From DASQHM01 sp035632095 (GTDB taxonomy: Bacteria > Pseudomonadota > Alphaproteobacteria > Ferrovibrionales > Ferrovibrionaceae): 44,042 bases of DNA. Under the pieces are notes generated by a model, which worked only from the letters and a program-made list of their open reading frames with translations, did no database searches and was not told the DNA's origin. Location of the stretch: contig DASQHM010000076.1 in the NCBI GenBank assembly GCA_035632095.1, forward strand, positions 1-44,042, given 5' to 3'. How positions within the stretch are numbered: position 1 is the stretch's first letter; every line of letters starts with the position of its first letter. Below are positions 40,040 to 44,042 of this stretch, in pieces. Made by a program: the position numbers and the translations under genes.

Positions 40040-41974
40040 TCAACTGCCGTGAAAATGCCGGTAAATGACCTGCGCCACGGCCTTGGAGATGCCGTCGACA
40101 GTCTCCAGATCCGTAAGGCCGGCCGCCTCGACGCCGCGCGCCGAGCCGAATCGCATGAGCAATGCTTGCTTGCGCTTGGAGCCGATGCCGGGAATTTCGT
40201 CGAGCGCCGAGCGCGTCGCCAATTTGCCGCGGCGCGTCCGATGGGTGCCGATGGCGAAGCGATGCGCCTCGTCGCGGAGCCGCTGCAGGAAATAGAGCAC
40301 CGGGTGTCGCGGCTCCAGGGCAAACGGCTCCCGGCCCGGAAGGAAGAATTGCTCGCGGCCGGCGTTGCGGTCGGGCCCCTTGGCGATCGCCGCCAACGCC
40401 ACATCGTCGATCCGAAGCTCGGCGAAGACCTGCTCGGCGACGCCGAGCTGGCCTTTGCCACCGTCGATCAGCACCAGGTCCGGCCATTGGCCGGCAACGC
40501 GACGGTTCTCCGCGAGCGAACCCTCCGCCCCGGCGCCGTCGCCCGCCTGGTCCTTGAGCAGCCGCGTGAAGCGGCGCGTCAGCACTTCGCGCAGCATGGC
40601 GTAGTCGTCGCCGGGCGCGATCTCGCGGTCGCGAATGTTGAACTTGCGGTACGCGGATTTGCTGAAACCTTCGGGCCCGGCGACGATCATGGCGCCGACC
40701 GGCGCGCTGCCCTGGACGTGGCTGTTGTCATAGACTTCGATGCGCTCCGGCGTGCTTTCGAGGCCGAAGACTTCCGCCACGCCCTCGAGCAACCTGCGTT
40801 GCGTGGTGTTTTCCGCCAGGCGGCGGGCGATGGCTTCGCGCGCGTTGGTCAGCGCATGCTCCACCAGCGCCCGCTTCGCGCCGCGCTGGGGCGCAAGCAC
40901 TTCGACCTTACGCCCGGCGCCCACCGATAGCGCCTCCCCGATCAATTCCGGGGCCTCGACCGCGTGGCTCAGCAGGACCTGTTGCGGCGCGGGCCTTGTG
41001 TCATAGAACTGGCCGATGAAGGCGGTCAGCACTTCGGCGATGTCCACGTCGCGGGCGTGAGCGGGGAAATAGGCGCGATTGCCGAAGTTTTGCCCGGCAC
41101 GGAAAAAGAAGACCTGCACGCAAACCAACCCCGCCTCGACATGCGCGGCAATGACGTCGGCTTCCGCGACGCTCTCGACATTGATGTCCTGGTGCGCCTG
41201 GATATGCGCGAGCGCCCGCAGGCGATCGCGGAACACGGCCGCGGTCTCGAAATCCATCGCGGCGCTGGCGGTCTGCATTTTGGCCGAGAGCTGCCGCTGG
41301 ATGTCCTGGCTCTTGCCCGATAGGAAATCGCGCGCCTCGCCGACGATTGCGCCGTATGCCTCCGGTGCAATGCGCGCCACGCAGGGCGCGGTGCAGCGCT
41401 TGATTTGATACTGCAAGCACGGCCGCGTGCGCGTGGCGAAATCGGCATCGCTGCAGGAGCGGAGCGGGAAGGCGCGCTGCAGGGCGGCGAGCGTGCGGTT
41501 CACGGCGCCGGCGCTGGCGAAGGGTCCGAAATATTCGCCCGGTCGGTTGCGGGCGCCACGGTGCTTGGCGATTTGCGGCCAGGCATGATCGCCGGTGATC
41601 AGAATGTAGGGGAAGGACTTGTCGTCGCGAAGCACCACGTTGTAGCGGGGCTTCAAACGCTTGATCAGGTTGGCTTCCAGCAGCAGCGCTTCGACTTCGG
41701 TATGCGTCGTGATGATTTCGAGCGCCGCGGTCTCCATCACCATGCGATGAATGCGGCCCGAAAGTCCGGCGGGCTTCGCGTAAGCGGCCACGCGCTTGCG
41801 CAAACTCTTCGCCTTGCCGACATAGAGCGGCGCGCCCGCCGGGTCGAGCATGCGATAAACGCCCGGCCGGTTCGGCAGCGTCTTGAGGTGCTGCCGGATC
41901 ACGTCGAGGCCGCGTGCCTCGTGCGTTTCAGGCTCCGGCACGGTTCGCGGCGTTTCGTTGTCCGTTGCGCTCAT
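40040..41974 (-). CDS. uvrC: Excinuclease ABC subunit C
   Basis: UvrC makes both incisions of nucleotide excision repair after UvrAB finds a lesion. The 644-residue product has the GIY-YIG nuclease in RPGVYRMLDPAGAPLYVGKA near residues 36-55, the UVR segment KMQTASAAMDFETAAVFRDR used to bind UvrB, the C-terminal nuclease around IEVYDNSHVQGSAPVGAMIV, and a helix-hairpin-helix end with LDEIPGIGSKRKQALLMRFG. ATG at 41974 was chosen because the residues just inside it are charged and polar; the frame can be extended to 42079 but without conserved features. It begins the operon that runs to the desaturase gene. Confidence 0.95.
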   Translation of the reverse strand: MSATDNETPRTVPEPETHEARGLDVIRQHLKTLPNRPGVYRMLDPAGAPLYVGKAKSLRKRVAAYAKPAGLSGRIHRMVMETAALEIITTHTEVEALLLEANLIKRLKPRYNVVLRDDKSFPYILITGDHAWPQIAKHRGARNRPGEYFGPFASAGAVNRTLAALQRAFPLRSCSDADFATRTRPCLQYQIKRCTAPCVARIAPEAYGAIVGEARDFLSGKSQDIQRQLSAKMQTASAAMDFETAAVFRDRLRALAHIQAHQDINVESVAEADVIAAHVEAGLVCVQVFFFRAGQNFGNRAYFPAHARDVDIAEVLTAFIGQFYDTRPAPQQVLLSHAVEAPELIGEALSVGAGRKVEVLAPQRGAKRALVEHALTNAREAIARRLAENTTQRRLLEGVAEVFGLESTPERIEVYDNSHVQGSAPVGAMIVAGPEGFSKSAYRKFNIRDREIAPGDDYAMLREVLTRRFTRLLKDQAGDGAGAEGSLAENRRVAGQWPDLVLIDGGKGQLGVAEQVFAELRIDDVALAAIAKGPDRNAGREQFFLPGREPFALEPRHPVLYFLQRLRDEAHRFAIGTHRTRRGKLATRSALDEIPGIGSKRKQALLMRFGSARGVEAAGLTDLETVDGISKAVAQVIYRHFHGS

Positions 41975-42357
41975 GACGGCAATTTTGGGCGCGCGAGTCA
42001 GCGCGTCAACCGGCGGGGACGGCCCGCGCCCGGCCGAAAAAAGCGCACTTCTCTTGGCTCGTAGCCACGGTTCCGTCACCCCGATGTCACACTATCCACG
42101 ACTCGTGTGGAAAACTCTGTGGGGAAATACTTTCCCGCGGTCCATGGATCGCAGGTTTCCTTGGATTCGACGCCATTGATGAAATAATAGGCAGTCTTTT
42201 AAGCCTTTGAAAACAGGATAGAATTTTTGACGGCTTGCAGCATTCCGGAATGGCTCCGCAATTGGTAGATGTAGCCGCTGCGGGACAGTGGCCTAGACCA
42301 TACATGTGTACAAATCAGCCAGCGGCGGCGGATCGGCGCTTGACATTTCGTCGATGC
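41975..42357. other. 383-bp intergenic region between folB and uvrC
   Basis: No convincing gene was found here. It contains DnaA-box-like sites at 42092-42126, an AT-rich stretch at about 42174-42235 (TTGATGAAATAATAGG, AAAACAGGATAGAATTTTTG), and a TTGACA at 42340. A 72-residue minus-strand frame at 42087-42305 lacks coding character. It probably holds the uvrC promoter and may hold other regulatory sites. Confidence 0.6.
42092..42126. promoter_or_regulatory. Cluster of three DnaA-box-like sequences
   Basis: CTATCCACG (42092-42100) matches 7 of 9 bases of TTATCCACA. TGTGGAAAA (42106-42114) matches 8 of 9 of the reverse form TGTGGATAA, and TGTGGGGAA (42118-42126) matches 7 of 9. An AT-rich stretch follows about 50 bp downstream. 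The arrangement resembles a small replication-origin-like or DnaA-controlled region, but the matches are imperfect. Confidence 0.35.
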
Positions 42358-42774
42358 TCAGTTTTCCGCAGAGTTCTGCGACCGTTCGATCTCTACTCCC
42401 ACGCTTGCCGCGCCCGGTACCGCGTCCAATTTCTCCACGCGTACGCGAGCAAGGCGGACCCGCCGGTCGATCAGGCACGCTTCGGCGATGCGCTCGGCCA
42501 GAGTCTCGGCCAATTTCACGTGCTCGCGGCCGACGATCTCCTTGGTGGCGTCGACGACCGTTTGGTAACAGACCACGTCCCTAAGCTCGTCGGACGCATG
42601 CATGCCGTCTTCGACGACGGCGAGGTCCAGATTGACGCGGATGCGCTGGCGGCGGCCGTGCTCGTGGCGCCAGACGCCGATGGCGGCTTCCAGCTCCAGA
42701 TCGCGGACGAACACGTGACGCAAGCCGCTGGCCGAATTGGCGATGGTGCCGCCGGCGTTCGGGGAGCGTTTCAT
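42358..42774 (-). CDS. folB: Dihydroneopterin aldolase
   Basis: FolB splits dihydroneopterin into hydroxymethyl-dihydropterin and glycolaldehyde in folate synthesis. The 138-residue protein has the FolB hallmarks: LELEAAIGVWRHEHGRRQRI near residues 26-45 with the conserved glutamate region, CYQTVVDATKEIV holding the tyrosine of the active site, KLAETLAERIAEACL, and the closing VRVEKLDAVPGAASVGVEIE with the lysine. A 16-residue nonconserved N-terminus precedes this. Its ATG at 42774 overlaps the stop of the SDR gene by 4 bp, tying it to a pteridine-reductase-like enzyme, which supports a shared folate or pterin role. Confidence 0.94.
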   Translation of the reverse strand: MKRSPNAGGTIANSASGLRHVFVRDLELEAAIGVWRHEHGRRQRIRVNLDLAVVEDGMHASDELRDVVCYQTVVDATKEIVGREHVKLAETLAERIAEACLIDRRVRLARVRVEKLDAVPGAASVGVEIERSQNSAEN

Positions 42775-43535
42775 TCCGGCACCTCGTCGCGCAGACCAGG
42801 CAACGGCAGGTGTTCGCCGCCGTCGAGGGCGATCATCTGGCCGGTGATCGACCGGGCTTGCAGCAGAAAGCGTATCGTGGCGCGGATTTCATCCAGGCTC
42901 GGGCCCCGGCCAAGCGGCGTAAGGGCGACTTGGCGGGCGAAATTCTCGGCGGTTTGGCGCGTACTCGGCAAGACCGGGCCGGGGCCGATGCCGTTGACGC
43001 GAATGCGCGGCGCAAAGGCCATGGCCAGAATCTGGGTGAGAGTCCATAACCCGGCTTTGCTGACGGTGTATGAGGCAAATCGCGGCGTCGGCTTCCAGAC
43101 GCGCTGATCGATCATATTGATGATGTTGCCTTCGAGGCCGCCGGGCATCTGCCGCGCGAAGGCCTGGGCCAACAAGAGCGGCGCGCGCAGGTTCACGTCC
43201 ATGTGCCGGTTCCAGCTTGCGGCGGTCGCCGTCTCCGGCGAATCCGGCTCGAACACGGAAGCGTTGTTGACCAGGCACGTCAGGGGGCCGAGCGCCGCAA
43301 CGGCTTGCGGCACAAGCGCCTCGATCGCGCCGGCATCGCTCAGATCGGCGCCGAGGGCCACGGCGCGGCCTCCGGCGCTCACGATCTCGGAAACGACGCC
43401 GGCGGCGGCGTTCGCGGAGCGGCCGTAATGCACGGCGACGCCGTAGCCGAGAGCGGCCAGCTCGAGCGCGATGGCGCGGCCGATGCGCTGGCCGGCCCCG
43501 GTGACCAGGGCGTTGCCGGTTGCGGCGGCGTTCAT
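42771..43535 (-). CDS. SDR oxidoreductase of the FolM/PTR1 (pteridine reductase) type
   Basis: The 254-residue short-chain dehydrogenase has the cofactor loop ALVTGAGQRIGRAIALEL with an arginine at residue 17, and LVNNAS at about 88-93. Its active site is NIINMIDQRVWKPTPRFASY followed by TVSK: D143, Y156 and K160 occupy the catalytic positions, with aspartate in place of the usual serine. The D-to-Y distance of 13 matches that of trypanosomatid PTR1, and E. coli FolM also has an aspartate there. The next gene is folB with a 4-bp overlap. Together these suggest a dihydropterin or dihydrofolate reductase activity. ATG at 43535 was preferred over one 33 bases upstream, which adds a nonconserved end. 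A general SDR role is the main alternative. Confidence 0.88.
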   Translation of the reverse strand: MNAAATGNALVTGAGQRIGRAIALELAALGYGVAVHYGRSANAAAGVVSEIVSAGGRAVALGADLSDAGAIEALVPQAVAALGPLTCLVNNASVFEPDSPETATAASWNRHMDVNLRAPLLLAQAFARQMPGGLEGNIINMIDQRVWKPTPRFASYTVSKAGLWTLTQILAMAFAPRIRVNGIGPGPVLPSTRQTAENFARQVALTPLGRGPSLDEIRATIRFLLQARSITGQMIALDGGEHLPLPGLRDEVPE

Positions 43536-43690
43536 GCAGGTTTCCGTTTCATCGCGCGACTCATGCATGCCTTGGTTCGAGGAGCAAGCGCGGCGCTGGG
43601 CGCCCCATCCGCGACCCGTTCTTGACTATGGCGGCAATCGGCGTAGGACTGTGATCCAGCCTCGCAGCTTCTTCCGGCCGGCCACGAACG

Positions 43691-44042
43691 ATGCAGCTTT
43701 ATCTGCCGATCGCCGAATTGTCAGTAAACGTGTTCATGGTCTTCGGTCTCGGCCTGCTCGTGGGCGTGCTGTCGGGCATGTTCGGCATCGGCGGCGGATT
43801 CCTGCTGACGCCCGCCTTGATCTTCATCGGCGTGCCTCCGGTGGTCGCCGTGTCCACGCAATCGCCGGAAATCTTGGCCTCGTCCGTCTCGGGCGTCCTG
43901 GCGCACCTCAGGCGCGGCAACGTGGACATGACGCTCGGCGGCGTCATGGTCGCCGGCGGACTGATCGGTTCGATTGCGGGCGTGTGGATGTTCTCGGCGC
44001 TGCGCCGCGTCGGGCAGATCAACCTCGTCATTGCTTTGGCGT
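43691..44042 (+). CDS. TauE/SafE family sulfite exporter-like permease (cut by window edge)
   Basis: The visible 117 residues start with MQLYLPIAELSVNVFMVFGL and continue with a hydrophobic helix, the glycine-rich GVLSGMFGIGGGFLLTPALI typical of the TauE/SafE family, then GVPPVVAVSTQSPEILASSV and further membrane segments. These proteins export sulfite, sulfoacetate or similar anions, or take up organic acids. The gene continues beyond the right edge. It is divergent from the SDR/folB operon across 155 bp, which should hold its promoter. The substrate is unknown. Confidence 0.93.
   Translation, partial: MQLYLPIAELSVNVFMVFGLGLLVGVLSGMFGIGGGFLLTPALIFIGVPPVVAVSTQSPEILASSVSGVLAHLRRGNVDMTLGGVMVAGGLIGSIAGVWMFSALRRVGQINLVIALA

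Noticed and set aside
42087..42305. A 72-residue minus-strand frame with several cysteines
   Set aside because: No ribosome binding site or family pattern was seen, codon use is unlike the neighbours, and it sits over the DnaA-box-like and AT-rich sequences.
1..44042. Signs of mobile elements, CRISPR arrays, tRNA or rRNA genes
   Set aside because: No transposase, integrase or phage-like protein, no regularly spaced repeats, and no cloverleaf or rRNA-like sequence were recognised; the window reads as core chromosome.

Overview
The window is about 44 kb of GC-rich chromosome. It is densely coding, mostly housekeeping, and fits an alphaproteobacterium. Supporting signs are the bc1 operon petABC, hemF next to trmL, the lgt/NDUFAF7-type methyltransferase/pgeF run, the uvrC-pgsA-Moco block, a phasin gene, and the moxR/DUF58/DUF4159-type operon. 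Cytochrome b and cytochrome c1 are separate genes, unlike the fused fbcH of Bradyrhizobium-type Rhizobiales, so a Rhodospirillales-like lineage seems more likely; this placement is inference. I saw no tRNA, rRNA, insertion sequence, prophage or CRISPR array. The first gene (BatA/DUF4159-type membrane protein) and the last gene (TauE/SafE permease) are cut by the window edges.

Layout. 1-2294 (minus): moxR, DUF58 and BatA-type protein. 2409-4828 (plus): DUF1285, Nudix CoA pyrophosphatase, CCA-adding enzyme. 4805-7032 (minus): trmL, hemF and an unassigned RNase H-fold-like protein. 7186-11352 (plus): petABC with a clear terminator, then mtnP and apt for methylthioadenosine and adenine salvage. 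11353-11552: an AT-rich, highly structured intergenic region before a small tryptophan-rich unknown protein. 11834-14709: an ECF sigma/anti-sigma pair facing a Tat-exported metallophosphoesterase and a free-standing CuA-type cupredoxin. 14782-23657 (minus): a long run, read from lgt through the NDUFAF7-like methyltransferase, pgeF, a tiny membrane peptide, a lipoprotein, prs, rplY, pth, ychF and two MaoC dehydratases to a dienelactone hydrolase. 23777-27933 (plus): ubiK-like, YbjN-like, proC, tetR, phasin, CsaA-like, 2OG-Fe(II) oxygenase. 27947-34421 (minus): M48 protease, DUF898 protein, flavin monooxygenase, and a MarR / OmpR-type regulator / histidine kinase operon. 34697-35833 (plus): ilvE. 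35847-41974 (minus): uvrC, pgsA, mobB, moeA, moaD, moaE and a fatty acid desaturase, joined by short overlaps. 42358-43535 (minus): an SDR with pteridine-reductase-type active site and folB.

The strongest candidate for an undescribed system is the ECF module at 11.8-14.7 kb. Each of the two divergent transcription units is preceded by the same bipartite element, GGGAATAA-N14-CGGT, one copy on each strand and with identical spacing. This predicts a sigma factor that activates itself and a two-gene periplasmic output: a metallophosphoesterase with GEHD where GNHD is usual, and a small protein with the complete CuA ligand set. Other points worth checking are a MoaD whose C-terminus is GGRA instead of GG, the FolM/PTR1-like SDR beside folB, an overlooked 21-residue membrane peptide, nested repeats with GANTC and CtrA-like sites near 11.4 kb, and DnaA-box-like sites upstream of uvrC.
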